Shown: positions 17,679-26,820, numbered from the stretch's first letter. The stretch is 64,000 nt of DNA from Anaerovibrio lipolyticus DSM 3074 (GCF_900141865.1 NZ_FQYW01000011.1:1-64000); one strand, 5' to 3'. Notes: generated from the letters alone by a model not told the origin. Program-made: numbers and translations.

Positions 17679-18449
17679 TTAACGAATTGATTGCATTGCT
17701 GATTTATCCAGGTGAACTGCACGTTCAATGAGCACTTCAACCCTACGGTTTTGGGTGCGCCCCTCCTCAGTGACATTGTCAGCAATAGGTCTGTACTGGC
17801 TACAGCCCAATGCACTGAACCTGGCCGGATTCATACGGGAATCCTGGGCCAGAATATACTTCATAAAATTCAGGGCACGGGCAGAGCTGAGCTCCCAGTT
17901 GGAAGGGAACTGAGCATTGCTGATAGGAACATCATCTGTATGCCCGGAAATCAGAATACGCTGTGGGATAGGTGCTATCAGTGCTGCAATGGCCGGACCG
18001 ATACGCTGTACACCAGGAACCAGATCAGCAGACCCGGATGGGAACAGTGCCTTCTCCTTGATTCTGATCATAAGCCCATCTTCTGTAAGGGCGGTGCTTA
18101 AATCTTCATTTAATTCATTTTGCTCAATATATTGGTCCAGGCTCCGTTTTACAGCTTCAAGCTGATTATTCTCTGCCAGATATGCCTCAGCACCGCCATC
18201 CTCATCGGATAAATAATCTCGGGAACTGGTAGAGGCAGGTCCTGCACCGGAGAAGAAGGACGGACCGCCCAAATTAAACGCCGAACTGAAGGCCTGAGCC
18301 ATCTGAGTCAGCTTGGTTTCATCAGTCTGGGAAATTGCAAATAAGCAAATAAACAAGGCCAGGAGCAGTGTCATCAGGTCAGAATAAGGCAGAAGCCACG
18401 CCTCTGATGCTTCTTCTTCATGAGGCTTTGGTCTTTTTTTCTTCGCCAT
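17679..18449 (-). CDS. motB: Flagellar motor stator protein MotB
   Basis: MotB forms the ion channel of the flagellar stator with MotA and anchors it to peptidoglycan. The 256-residue protein has a short basic N-terminus, one membrane helix with the essential ion-binding aspartate in PYSDLMTLLLALF (D24), a linker, and a C-terminal OmpA-like peptidoglycan-binding domain (about 115-245) with ILISGHTDDVPI, NWELSSARALNFMKYI and NRRVEVLIER. It follows motA by 3 bases. Whether the stator uses H+ or Na+ cannot be decided from sequence here. Confidence 0.96.
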   Translation of the reverse strand: MAKKKRPKPHEEEASEAWLLPYSDLMTLLLALFICLFAISQTDETKLTQMAQAFSSAFNLGGPSFFSGAGPASTSSRDYLSDEDGGAEAYLAENNQLEAVKRSLDQYIEQNELNEDLSTALTEDGLMIRIKEKALFPSGSADLVPGVQRIGPAIAALIAPIPQRILISGHTDDVPISNAQFPSNWELSSARALNFMKYILAQDSRMNPARFSALGCSQYRPIADNVTEEGRTQNRRVEVLIERAVHLDKSAMQSIR

Positions 18450-18452
18450 GAA

Positions 18453-19229
18453 CTATTCCTCCTTCTTCAAGCCTTCACGTGCTGTCTGAGGAATAAATAC
18501 CATCAGTTTAGCTTCTATTGCTGTAGGAGAGTCACCTGCCTGCAAGGACAAAATGCCCTCGATGATCATACGCTTTTGATTTATTTCCTGCTCAGACAAA
18601 ATCTTTAACTTGTTACAGAATGGGAGCCACAATACATAACCGGTGAATATACCAAGTATTGTAGCAACGAATGCCGCCGCGATGGAATGGCCCAGCTTAT
18701 CAATATCATTCAAGTTACCAAGTGCTGCAATCAGACCTACTACGGCGCCAAGTACGCCCAGTGTCGGTGCATAAGTACCAGCCTGGGAGAACATGGATCG
18801 GTTCTCTGTATGACGGGCCTGCATGATAGCCAGCTCCGCATCAAGTACATCACTAACGAATTCCGGCTCCATACCATCGATAACCATACCAAGACCAGTA
18901 CGGAAAAACGGATCCTCTATTTCCTGAACCTTACTTTCCAGTGCCAGAATACCTTCACGACGGGCCAACTGTGAAAGCTCAATAAACAACTGCAAAAGCT
19001 CACTGGAGGATTGCAGATTGTTCTTTTTAAAGGTCATACCTATAAGCTTAGGAAACCTCACCACCTGATCCATACGGAAACCGATGAATATACAGGACGC
19101 TGTTCCACCTATAATGATAAGGAAGGCCGCAGGATTGTTCAACGCTGAAATTGGAGCTCCCTTAATTACCATACCAACGAATACTGATATGAGACCCATT
19201 ACCAAGCCAACGATTGTAGCTAATTCCAA
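18453..19229 (-). CDS. motA: Flagellar motor stator protein MotA
   Basis: A 258-residue MotA with four membrane helices (about 2-22, 33-50, 150-170, 182-200) and the cytoplasmic loop that contacts the rotor. Family markers include GTASCIFIGF, the loop region with SRREGILALE-like LARREGILALESK and PTLGVLGAVVGLI. It starts at TTG (19227-19229) behind GGGGGG; no ATG gives the first helix. motB follows directly. No flagellar structural genes are in the window; cheR lies 20 kb away. Confidence 0.96.
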   Translation of the reverse strand: MELATIVGLVMGLISVFVGMVIKGAPISALNNPAAFLIIIGGTASCIFIGFRMDQVVRFPKLIGMTFKKNNLQSSSELLQLFIELSQLARREGILALESKVQEIEDPFFRTGLGMVIDGMEPEFVSDVLDAELAIMQARHTENRSMFSQAGTYAPTLGVLGAVVGLIAALGNLNDIDKLGHSIAAAFVATILGIFTGYVLWLPFCNKLKILSEQEINQKRMIIEGILSLQAGDSPTAIEAKLMVFIPQTAREGLKKEE

Positions 19230-19279
19230 AATAATTCCCCCCGTTCAACCCATTACATGTCGTTTAAAATGAATAACAT

Positions 19280-19308
19280 ATTATAGATTGTTTTTTACAC
19301 TATGTATA
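19280..19308 (-). promoter_or_regulatory. Probable promoter of motAB
   Basis: Minus strand: TATACA, 17-base spacer, TATAAT, 51 bases before the motA TTG start. It looks like a housekeeping promoter rather than a flagellar sigma-28 one. Confidence 0.5.
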
Positions 19309-19549
19309 TTCAATAAAAGTATAAAAAATCCTACTTCCACTGATAAATATATAATCATTATACAACAAAATTCTCAAAATTCCAAAATACTAAATACCTA
19401 AAAATTCTTAAATATTACAGAAGAATAAATTTTCGTTATACTATTATAAGAACTATTTAATATTTGCATAATATATGATATAATAATCAACGGATAATTT
19501 TGATTTATCGGACAAAATTTCCCTATACATTATATCGGAGTGATTACCA
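19309..19549. other. AT-rich divergent region between motA and the LysR gene
   Basis: No gene seen. A TATAAT at 19479-19484 may be the -10 box of the LysR gene, with a poor -35. TATCGGA occurs twice (about 19507 and 19533) close to the LysR start and might belong to an autoregulatory site; this is weak. Confidence 0.35.
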
Positions 19550-20431
19550 ATGGAATTAAGACAACTAGAATATTTTCAGATGGCAAGCCGGTTAAAAAAT
19601 ATCACAAGAGCGGCAGAAAGATTAAATGTTTCCCAGCCTAACATAACCGTGGCTATAAAGAAATTAGAGGCTGAGCTGGGCATTCAGTTGTTTGACCGCA
19701 GTCAAAAGCAGCTCTCCCTCACCCCTGAGGGCACAATCTTCCTCAACCGCATTGAGCTGGCTCTTAGGAATATTCAGGATGCAGTTCTTGAAGTCAACGA
19801 CTACAAGCAGCTGCAAAAGAGCACTATAAAAATTGGTATTCCATCCATGATCGGTGCCTACTTATTCCCAAGAATATTCTCCAGCTTCCAGCACCTTTAT
19901 CCTCATCTGGATATTTACCTTTACGAGGAAGGCTCCATGACTATCCGTGAGCAGCTGGAAAGGGATGAACTGGATTTTGGTATTGTAATTCTTTCTGATG
20001 CCTCCTCCAGTCTGCAGCTTCTCCCTATGGCCCGCAACCAGATTGTGGCCTGTGTCCCTGAGGAGCATCCGCTGGCCCGTAAAAATTCCATTAACATTAA
20101 CGACATAAGCGAGGCGGATCTCATTATGTTAAAGGAAGGCTCCTTCCTTCGTTATATGGTTTTAAATAAGCTGAAAATGGCTAATATTTCTCCAAATATT
20201 GTACTGGAATCCAATCAGATTGAAACTATTAAGGGCTTAGTCAGCACAAATGTCGGCATTTCCTTCCTGCTTGATTTCATCGTAAAGGGAACTCCGGGCA
20301 TCAAGATTCTGCCTTTCGAGGATCCAATTTATGTTGATTTGGGACTGGCCTGGAAAAAGGAGCGTTACATTTCCAAGGCTGCACAATCATTTATTGATTT
20401 CTGTAAGAATACCCTTAATGAGCATCACTGA
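19550..20431 (+). CDS. LysR-family transcriptional regulator
   Basis: A 293-residue LysR-type regulator. The winged helix-turn-helix lies at residues 1-60 (MELRQLEYFQMASRLKN to AAERLNVSQPNITVAIKKLE, then LGIQLFDR and LTPEGTIFL), followed by a periplasmic-binding-like effector domain (about 90-290). The effector is unknown. LysR genes often control a divergent neighbour; here that is motAB, but their promoters are about 170 bases apart, so the link is only a possibility. The downstream genes are convergent and separated by a terminator. Confidence 0.9.
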   Translation: MELRQLEYFQMASRLKNITRAAERLNVSQPNITVAIKKLEAELGIQLFDRSQKQLSLTPEGTIFLNRIELALRNIQDAVLEVNDYKQLQKSTIKIGIPSMIGAYLFPRIFSSFQHLYPHLDIYLYEEGSMTIREQLERDELDFGIVILSDASSSLQLLPMARNQIVACVPEEHPLARKNSININDISEADLIMLKEGSFLRYMVLNKLKMANISPNIVLESNQIETIKGLVSTNVGISFLLDFIVKGTPGIKILPFEDPIYVDLGLAWKKERYISKAAQSFIDFCKNTLNEHH

Positions 20432-20456
20432 CTTAGGTGATACGAAAATAAATAAC

Positions 20457-20502
20457 AAAAAAGGCTTTGAAGACGTGATCTCACGTTTCCAAAGTCTTTT
20501 TT
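20457..20502. terminator. Bidirectional terminator between the LysR and DUF815 genes
   Basis: An interrupted stem joins GGCTTTG and CAAAGTC through ACGTGA/TCACGT, flanked by A6 on the left and T6 on the right, between convergent genes. Confidence 0.8.
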
Positions 20503-20516
20503 CATTGCCAATATTT

Positions 20517-21755
20517 TTATTTCATCTGACCTAAATAATGGGTTACAAACTGTCGGGCACTTCTGCCACTTCTGCCCGAATGCTCCAAATTCCACTGATG
20601 TCCCAAAATGCGCAGCTCTTCCCTTTCAAGGTGAATACCCTCCTGACTGAGGAAGTGGTCAATAATATCAAGATATTCATCCTGGGTAGGCTCCAGATAA
20701 GTGATAATAAGGCCAAAGCGGTCTGACAGTGATATGGTTTCATTAATACTGTCATTCCTGAAAAGCTCATCCTGGCCATCTACACGATCTCTCCAGGTTT
20801 CACGAATTAAATGACGTCTGTTGGAGGTGGCGTAAATCAGCACATTTTCCGGACAGGACTCGACTCCGCCCTCAATGGCAGACTTTAAATACTTATAATC
20901 ACTGTCTGATTCCTCAAAGGAAAGATCATCAAAAAAGATAATGAACCGCTTGCTGGCATACTGACGTAAGGTAGCCATAATCTTTGGCAGCTCATTAAGC
21001 TGGGTTTTCTGCATCTGGAGCAGTCGTAGTCCCTGGCTGTAATATGCCTTGGCCAGTGCCTTAACCCCTGAGGATTTGCCTGTACCTCTTGCCCCTACCA
21101 ACAGTACGTTATTGGCAGGCTTCTTATTAATAAATGCCAGTGTATTGTTAATAAGCTGCTCCTTTTGGCGCTTGTATGCAATTATATCAGCAAAATCCAT
21201 GGCCTCAAAATGCCTTATTCCCTTCAGCTTCTGATGCTTGGAATCCCAGGAAAAGGCCTGATGGGAAGCAATCTCCCCATAGCCGTATTTTCGATAGAAA
21301 ACCAAAAACGCATCTGCCACTGTCTCAGGAGTATTGCACCCCTCCAGCTGTTTTTCCAGAAAAGCAGTTGCCTCAAGCGTATATGGTATAGAAGGAATAT
21401 AATCATCCAAAATACTTATATTAACAATGCTCGAAGCCCTATTAAACAGCAGAGGCATCAGCTTTTTAATATCATGCACAAAGGCCTTTTTCAGGCTATC
21501 GCCTATAGCCCCCTTGGAGGCTTCAGCCATTTTTGCTGCCAGACACCCCTCCTGACTGAGAAGGTGAAGAAAAAGTGCCCTTATTAGGTTGCCGCTCCAC
21601 CCTTCATTTTCTGCCTTTTCCACCAAGTGGCCTGCAAAGGCATGGCTCAGTGCCAAATTATCCGGTTCGCTGCCGGATGCCATAAGCTCCTGCACAAGCT
21701 TATCCTTTAATATACTACGGCACACCAACATATTTTCAAGGTCAACAGATACCAT
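20517..21755 (-). CDS. DUF815 AAA+ ATPase
   Basis: A 412-residue protein of the DUF815 family of AAA+-like ATPases, function unknown. A helical N-terminal part is followed by a P-loop GARGTGKSSGVKALA (about residue 226), a Walker B-like FIIFFDDLSFEESD, sensor-like LIYATSNRRHLI and the family-specific ETWRDRVDG. It is the last gene of aroC-aroK-DUF815, 24 bases after aroK. Family members are widespread but without an assigned substrate. Confidence 0.9.
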   Translation of the reverse strand: MVSVDLENMLVCRSILKDKLVQELMASGSEPDNLALSHAFAGHLVEKAENEGWSGNLIRALFLHLLSQEGCLAAKMAEASKGAIGDSLKKAFVHDIKKLMPLLFNRASSIVNISILDDYIPSIPYTLEATAFLEKQLEGCNTPETVADAFLVFYRKYGYGEIASHQAFSWDSKHQKLKGIRHFEAMDFADIIAYKRQKEQLINNTLAFINKKPANNVLLVGARGTGKSSGVKALAKAYYSQGLRLLQMQKTQLNELPKIMATLRQYASKRFIIFFDDLSFEESDSDYKYLKSAIEGGVESCPENVLIYATSNRRHLIRETWRDRVDGQDELFRNDSINETISLSDRFGLIITYLEPTQDEYLDIIDHFLSQEGIHLEREELRILGHQWNLEHSGRSGRSARQFVTHYLGQMK

Positions 21756-21779
21756 ATTATGACCTCCATTTCACATTTA

Positions 21780-22292
21780 TTATCTACGCTTCATATAAGA
21801 AATAATATCCTGGGATACCTGCAATGGTGATAAATCCGTGGTATCCAAGGTATAATCCGCCTGGGCATACATAGGCTGGCGCTCTGCCAGCAGATCAATT
21901 ATTCCCTGGCGTCTGTCTTCCATGGCGTCAAGAATAGGCCTTGTGCCCCTGGCAGAGGTTCGTTCCATGATGGAATCAACACTGGCCGCCAAGCATACAA
22001 TTTTACCAGTACGTTTTAATATTTCCACATTTTCAGGGTCCTTCACAGTACCCCCTCCAGTGGATATAACCACGCTTTTCTTTGAGGCCACCTCCCGACA
22101 CATTTCCTTTTCCTTTTCCCGGAAATAGGCTTCCCCATATTTTTCAAACATTTCAGGGATAGTCATAGAGTATTTTTTCTCAATGGCCTTGTCCATGTCG
22201 ATAAACTTAAATCCCAGCATATTGGCCAGCATACGGCCGGTACTGGATTTGCCAACACCCATAAAACCAATTAAAACAACATTTTTTATCAT
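21780..22292 (-). CDS. aroK: Shikimate kinase
   Basis: Shikimate kinase phosphorylates shikimate in the aromatic amino acid pathway. The 170-residue protein has Walker A GFMGVGKSS (9-17), the shikimate-binding segments DMDKAIEKKY and FREKEKE, STGGGTVKDPEN, and the lid TSARGTRPIL. Its ATG overlaps the aroC stop (ATGA), so both are coupled; aroC supplies chorismate two steps later in the same pathway. Confidence 0.96.
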   Translation of the reverse strand: MIKNVVLIGFMGVGKSSTGRMLANMLGFKFIDMDKAIEKKYSMTIPEMFEKYGEAYFREKEKEMCREVASKKSVVISTGGGTVKDPENVEILKRTGKIVCLAASVDSIMERTSARGTRPILDAMEDRRQGIIDLLAERQPMYAQADYTLDTTDLSPLQVSQDIISYMKRR

Positions 22293-23446
22293 AAGCCACC
22301 CTGAACCCTGTTTTTATAATTATTCATTGAACTAAGCAAATCCACCATGGCATCACCGCCAAATTTATCCAGCACAGCCTCCGTAATAACGACAGCCACC
22401 ATAGCTTCCCCTACTACAGATGCAGCAGATACCGCACAGCAATCACTGCGCTCCTTGCAGGCACTGACCTCTGTTTTGGAATCAATATCCACAGAATTTA
22501 GTGGTTGCATAAGGGTTGGAATAGGCTTCATGCAAGCCTTGATGCATATTTCCTCCCCGTTGGTCATACCGCCTTCCAGGCCACCTGCCCGATTGGTTTT
22601 TCTGTAAACCTTATTATCCTTATCCAAGAACATTTCATCGTGAATCTGGCTGCCAGGAAGCTCACCGCACTGGAAGCCGGCGCCGATTTCCACGCCCTTT
22701 ATAGCCTGAATTGCCATCATTGCCCATGCCAGCTTGCCGTCAAGCCGCTTGTCCCACTGAATATGACTGCCAAGGCCAAGAGGTGCGCCACGGACAATAA
22801 CCTCGAAAACGCCGCCCAAGGTATCCCCGGCTTTCATAGCCTCTTGGATTTTCGCCTTCATTTTTTCCTCTGCCTCTGGGTCGTAGCAGTTAAGCTCGGA
22901 ATCTCCGCTGCCAATTTTGCTTCTGTCAATATTGGCTTCATTCACGGCAATACCACCAATTTTAGTTACATGGGATACCACTTCAATACCACAGGCCTTC
23001 AAAAATTCCTTGCACAGTCCACCCACAGCCACTCTGGCTGCTGTTTCTCTGGCACTGGCACGCTCCAAAATATCCCGTGCGTCATTACGGTTATATTTCA
23101 GCACTCCAGTCAAATCCGCATGTCCCGGACGTACCGCCGTAACCTTGTCACCAAACTCAGGACCAAAAACAGACATACGATCAGTCCAGTTCTGCCAATC
23201 ACGGTTCACCACCCGTAAAGTAACGGGATCACCCATGGTTTCCCCAAAACGAACACCTGAAACCACATCTGCCTTGTCTGTTTCTATCTTCATGCGTCCG
23301 CCTCGGCCGTAGCCCTGCTGGCGGCGGGCTAAATCCCTGTTTATCGCCTCAATATCTATCCTCAATCCGGCAGGAATTCCCTCCACAATAGCTGTAAGGC
23401 ACTGACCATGGGATTCTCCGGAGGTCAAAAATCTAAAATTACTCAT
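22289..23446 (-). CDS. aroC: Chorismate synthase
   Basis: Chorismate synthase makes chorismate from EPSP with reduced FMN. The 385-residue protein has the family signatures GESHGQCLTAIVEGIPAG, RRQQGYGRGGRMKIE, the FMN-site RASARETAARVAVG and the late EVSACKERSDCCAVSAASVV. The ATG at 23446 follows GAGGTG; an ATG at 23458 overlaps this ribosome binding site. Chorismate is also the substrate of MqnA, encoded about 21 kb away. Confidence 0.97.
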   Translation of the reverse strand: MSNFRFLTSGESHGQCLTAIVEGIPAGLRIDIEAINRDLARRQQGYGRGGRMKIETDKADVVSGVRFGETMGDPVTLRVVNRDWQNWTDRMSVFGPEFGDKVTAVRPGHADLTGVLKYNRNDARDILERASARETAARVAVGGLCKEFLKACGIEVVSHVTKIGGIAVNEANIDRSKIGSGDSELNCYDPEAEEKMKAKIQEAMKAGDTLGGVFEVIVRGAPLGLGSHIQWDKRLDGKLAWAMMAIQAIKGVEIGAGFQCGELPGSQIHDEMFLDKDNKVYRKTNRAGGLEGGMTNGEEICIKACMKPIPTLMQPLNSVDIDSKTEVSACKERSDCCAVSAASVVGEAMVAVVITEAVLDKFGGDAMVDLLSSMNNYKNRVQGGL

Positions 23447-23490
23447 ACAACACCTCATAACCGTAATTTCTTGGAAACATGTACCTTTTA

Positions 23491-23519
23491 ATTCTATGAT
23501 AAGTGTTTACATAAAGCAA
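23491..23519 (-). promoter_or_regulatory. Promoter of aroC-aroK-DUF815
   Basis: Minus strand: TTGCTT, 17-base spacer, TAGAAT, about 45 bases before the aroC ATG. It lies directly after the end of the pilus operon. Confidence 0.65.
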
Positions 23520-23529
23520 GAATTTATCC

Positions 23530-24054
23530 CTATTTTTCGCCCATAAAGTAAAATATTGAAACATTAATATGGCACTCCAGTCCTTGTGGTGAGTATTTTA
23601 TGCTAATTGCTTCGGTTTTATTATATGGTAGAGCCTGTGGCAGATTTTTCAGAAATTCCATAATGGATGCGTATTCTCCCCGTACACCCACTACAATGGG
23701 CTGTTCTATGTACTTATCACCCTTAATCACCTTGCCCGGCCTTAAGGATATTAATTCCAGCCCGTGAGCTTCAGCATGATCTTCCAGCTGTTCAATAAAG
23801 GTAACGGCCGATTCATCAGAGGGCAGCAGCCTTTCCATCAGCTGATATTCCTTGTTTATCTCCCCAATATAGGCCTCAAAATCCTCACGCTTTCTCTGAA
23901 AAGCGGTAATTGACGCCACCTGATTTTGTAAGGCACAAAGCTGCTCCCTGTTTTCCGCCCTGGTCTGTGCTACCCAGGGCAGCAAAACACAAATATTTAA
24001 TATCATAATAAACAGGCCACAAGCAAAAGCAAACCCACCAATATATATTTTCAT
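23530..24054 (-). CDS. pilO: PilO-like type IV pilus inner membrane protein
   Basis: PilO is part of the inner membrane alignment complex of type IV pili. The protein (174 residues from the ATG at 24054) has one N-terminal membrane helix (IYIGGFAFACGLFIMILNICVLL), a coiled-coil stretch (about 30-75) and a C-terminal ferredoxin-like domain (about 85-174). The start is uncertain: no good ribosome binding site precedes the ATG; a TTG at 24126 would add 24 residues and overlap the preceding gene by 62 bases. Last gene of the pilus operon. No terminator was recognised after it. Confidence 0.75.
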   Translation of the reverse strand: MKIYIGGFAFACGLFIMILNICVLLPWVAQTRAENREQLCALQNQVASITAFQRKREDFEAYIGEINKEYQLMERLLPSDESAVTFIEQLEDHAEAHGLELISLRPGKVIKGDKYIEQPIVVGVRGEYASIMEFLKNLPQALPYNKTEAISIKYSPQGLECHINVSIFYFMGEK

Positions 24055-24064
24055 TGGCAACAAT

Positions 24065-25150
24065 TTATAGCTGCCCCTTGCAAATAAATTCCACATCGCC
24101 CTGTTCACCCTGCTGAGTTTTTTCAATGGATAAGCCTTTCCCCAGCTTATTGATATATTTAACCAGCATACCCATATTATCTGCCCGCCCCTTTAATATA
24201 AGCTGCTTATCCTTATCGACTTTGGCTTCACTGAGAATTACCCCTTCCCCACTCCCATTGGACAAATAAACCATTATAGCGTACCCTGATAAATCCATTC
24301 CCTTGTTCCTCAGAGAATTCAGTATATTGGCTTTCCCCCTGATTGCCTCTGCCCTACTCTCTGTTTCCCTTTTAATATCATTTACATTTTCCAATAACGC
24401 CATTTGTTGCTTATAGCCATGTATTTTTTCATTCAGCTCCTGGCCCTCCCAAAATGCCGTGCCGCCAATAATCAAGGATACACAAAGATTTACAAGGAAA
24501 AACAGGATACCCACCCTTAGCCAATGCCAATTAAAAAAGCTATTGGGAACCCGCTCAAAGCAATATCCCCTCTCCCTAATATAATCACAAGCTGTAAATA
24601 TAAGCTCCCTCACCACCTCAGTAATCTGCCCTTGGGAAATACCACCCCAGTCCATTTCCAAAGGCCCCTGGCTAAATGAACCTGCAATTTCTTCATGGTA
24701 GTCCATAGCCATAACCCCGGCAATAAAAAGCTCATCACGGTAATCATCAACCAACAGCTTGTAATCATCCAGAGAAATCTTTTTCAAGGTAACCACATCA
24801 TCCTGATATCTATAAGCCCATTTACAATTCTCGCCGGAGTATTCCATTTCCAGCCCTATGGCCTGCCCAATTTCCTTTAATGTAACCCCTGGCATTTCCC
24901 GCTCTGTGGTAATCACTCTGTCATCGTCAATGCAGAAAATTACTTCACTGTCCTTTTGCTGCTGAAGCATCAGCCGCCCAATTAATCTGTCATGAAAATC
25001 CTCTCCAGCCTCCTTCAATGAATCAATCCATATTAAAGCAATGCTGCCGTCCCTGTAGCTTCGCAGCCCGACCATATATATGCCATCTTCCTTATGGCTA
25101 ACTGCTACTATATCCCTCGCATCCCTCTGAAAAATGTTCCTGAAATTCAA
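24065..25150 (-). CDS. PilM/PilN-like pilus assembly protein
   Basis: A 361-residue protein that looks like a short PilM-like cytoplasmic part (about 1-205) followed by a PilN-like part: membrane helix WLRVGILFFLVNLCVSLIIGGTAFW (about 210-235), coiled coil (240-280) and a C-terminal domain (285-361) with YIKLGKG-like YINKLGKGLSIEKT. PilM normally carries an actin-like ATPase of about 350 residues; here its nucleotide-binding motifs are not visible, so the N-terminal part may be degenerate or diverged. Its place before pilO supports the PilN role. A fusion is inferred, not proven. Confidence 0.65.
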   Translation of the reverse strand: MNFRNIFQRDARDIVAVSHKEDGIYMVGLRSYRDGSIALIWIDSLKEAGEDFHDRLIGRLMLQQQKDSEVIFCIDDDRVITTEREMPGVTLKEIGQAIGLEMEYSGENCKWAYRYQDDVVTLKKISLDDYKLLVDDYRDELFIAGVMAMDYHEEIAGSFSQGPLEMDWGGISQGQITEVVRELIFTACDYIRERGYCFERVPNSFFNWHWLRVGILFFLVNLCVSLIIGGTAFWEGQELNEKIHGYKQQMALLENVNDIKRETESRAEAIRGKANILNSLRNKGMDLSGYAIMVYLSNGSGEGVILSEAKVDKDKQLILKGRADNMGMLVKYINKLGKGLSIEKTQQGEQGDVEFICKGQL

Positions 25151-25564
25151 TTAAAACATTCCCTTCAGAACAAATTTGTCCCCTTCTTCATCCAATACCA
25201 GACTATAGCTTACCTGAGCCTTGCTGTTTTCTCTTTCTGCCACAGCCCATATTATTACCTGTCCATTCTTTTCACCTACAAACACGTGGCACTGCCCCTG
25301 TTCATTTTTCAATACGTCACCTGTGGGCTCCATTGCCCTTGACTCCATGAGGACAGCTTTGAGGAAGGCTTGGTCCTGCTCAAGCCTGTCATACTCTCTC
25401 TGGACTGCAAATTCTGCCATTTGTCGCAGCTGCTTTTGAGCGATGCTGTTATCCAACACCTTATGCTCCAGATAATTTAGCTGTCCCAAGGCTACCATTA
25501 AAAGAGATGCCGAAAATATCAGAATTATTGCTGTAAAGGAAATACTTCCCCTATCCTGCGTCAT
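25151..25564 (-). CDS. PilX/GspK-like minor pilin-like protein
   Basis: A 137-residue protein starting MTQDRGSISFTAIILIFSASLLMVAL, a short basic leader, a glycine and then a membrane helix as in pilin-like proteins. The position that is Glu5 in most pilins is Thr, as in GspK/PilX-type tip pilins that lack Glu5. The rest has no recognisable domain. The ATG at 25564 lies inside the end of the previous gene with AGGAGAG 10 bases before it; a longer frame to 25651 has no ribosome binding site. One of four consecutive minor pilin-like genes. Confidence 0.65.
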   Translation of the reverse strand: MTQDRGSISFTAIILIFSASLLMVALGQLNYLEHKVLDNSIAQKQLRQMAEFAVQREYDRLEQDQAFLKAVLMESRAMEPTGDVLKNEQGQCHVFVGEKNGQVIIWAVAERENSKAQVSYSLVLDEEGDKFVLKGMF

Positions 25565-26084
25565 CAGCACCAGTCTCTCCTGCCCTTTCTTTAGTCCATA
25601 TACAGCGGCTATAAATACTATTTTCAACTGTAACCACTCTGCCAGTAACATTATTTTCCAAAGTCACCATCATTACCACCTTATGCGGCAGAACCTTTTG
25701 GAAGGAAATATCTTTTATATTCACATACCTTGTGCTGTCATCATTGGAAACCGGCTGCCCGTTCAGCAAAAATACCCCTTTATTATTTGAAGACAAATAA
25801 AACTGAAATGTATCGTTTTCAGACCTTTTATAGTCCTGGGAGGAAAGGAGTAGCTTGTGACGATCTGCAACGCTGAGACTATCCGCGTATCTCACCTTCT
25901 GCTGAACCGTATCGGTAATAATTCTAAGCTCCTCCAGATAGGCCCATTGGCTGACGGTTTTTATATAGTTTTTTGCTAATACTCCATAGGCCGTCACCAA
26001 GGCCGTTATTAATATCATGCAAATTGGCATACATACCATTACCTCCGGCAAGGAGAAGCCCTTATCATTTCGGATTTGGAACAT
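25551..26084 (-). CDS. Prepilin-like protein, PilW/GspJ type
   Basis: A 177-residue protein with a class III prepilin leader MFQIRNDKG and cleavage before FSLPEVMV (Glu5 present), followed by a hydrophobic helix to about residue 34. The size and place after the two small pilin-like genes fit PilW/GspJ-type minor pilins, which prime pilus assembly. It lies 3 bases after the 63-residue gene and overlaps the next by 14 bases. Confidence 0.8.
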   Translation of the reverse strand: MFQIRNDKGFSLPEVMVCMPICMILITALVTAYGVLAKNYIKTVSQWAYLEELRIITDTVQQKVRYADSLSVADRHKLLLSSQDYKRSENDTFQFYLSSNNKGVFLLNGQPVSNDDSTRYVNIKDISFQKVLPHKVVMMVTLENNVTGRVVTVENSIYSRCIWTKERAGETGADDAG

Positions 26085-26087
26085 AGC

Positions 26088-26279
26088 CTATCTGTCCGCC
26101 TCCATTTCCAGCCTGTCCATATATTCCCGGAAAGCCAGCTCTTCCATAAAGCGATGCTCCATATTAACGGCATCATCATAGGCAAGGAAGCTGTATTTTA
26201 TCATCCCCAGCAAGGACAGTAACAGCACTGTCAATAGTATTACATCCATAATCACAAACCCAGCATCATCTTTACTCAA
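26088..26279 (-). CDS. Very small pilin-like protein with Asp at position 5
   Basis: A 63-residue protein: leader MSKDDAG, then FVIMDVILLTVLLLSLLGMIKY and a short helical, charged tail. It has the form of a prepilin (Gly before Phe, hydrophobic helix) but the fifth mature residue is Asp instead of Glu, and there is no globular head. It starts at TTG overlapping the stop of the upstream gene (TTGAGTAA), with GTGGGG about 10 bases before. It probably is a PilV/GspI-like minor pilin reduced to its helix, or a helper protein. Real coding is supported by its tight place in the operon. Confidence 0.6.
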   Translation of the reverse strand: MSKDDAGFVIMDVILLTVLLLSLLGMIKYSFLAYDDAVNMEHRFMEELAFREYMDRLEMEADR

Positions 26280-26820
26280 TTCGTATTCGCCCCACTCTGT
26301 CCACTATCACCAGCCGTTTTTTATCCCCCAGGGAAAGATTAAAGGTACAGTTCGTAGCCTCCCCATCCTTGTAAAAAACCATTTCCTGTCTATTGCAGGA
26401 AACATGAATGTCTTGGGGAAGCTTCCAGGATTCCACCCTTTTACTGCCCACACGATAATAATATCCCTGTCCCCCCGTCTTTAGCGAGAAACATGGTCCC
26501 AAGGAAAGCTCCCTATATCCTAAGGCAGAAAAATCATCTGCATTCCGTGATATTTCCCTAACATACTGTAACCGCTTTGCCAAAAATTCCGCTTCATGAT
26601 CCAGCCGAAGCTGGTCCGTGAACCTTAAGGTATGAGCTGCTGTTCCAATGCCCACAGAAAGCACAGCAACTACCAGCACCACCTCAATAAGGCTAGCACC
26701 TGTATCCTCTAAAAAAGGCTTAAATAAAAATCTATAAGTTCCTCTCCATAGATAAGTCCTATGGTGCTTCCCAATACCAAAAACGGGCCAAAGGGAATAG
26801 CTTTTTTCCTTATCTTCCAT
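26272..26820 (-). CDS. Prepilin-like protein (GspH/FimT type) overlapping the peptidase gene
   Basis: A pseudopilin with LEDTG followed by ASLIEVVLVVAVLSVGIG (Glu5 present) and a beta-rich C-terminal part (about 80-182). The only start in frame with a ribosome binding site (AAGGA, 7 bases) is the ATG at 26820, which lies inside the prepilin peptidase gene and gives an unusually long 41-residue leader; no ATG, GTG or TTG lies closer to the cleavage site. So about 112 bases are shared with the peptidase gene in another frame. Frames upstream to 27078 are an overlap artefact. Confidence 0.65.
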   Translation of the reverse strand: MEDKEKSYSLWPVFGIGKHHRTYLWRGTYRFLFKPFLEDTGASLIEVVLVVAVLSVGIGTAAHTLRFTDQLRLDHEAEFLAKRLQYVREISRNADDFSALGYRELSLGPCFSLKTGGQGYYYRVGSKRVESWKLPQDIHVSCNRQEMVFYKDGEATNCTFNLSLGDKKRLVIVDRVGRIRIE

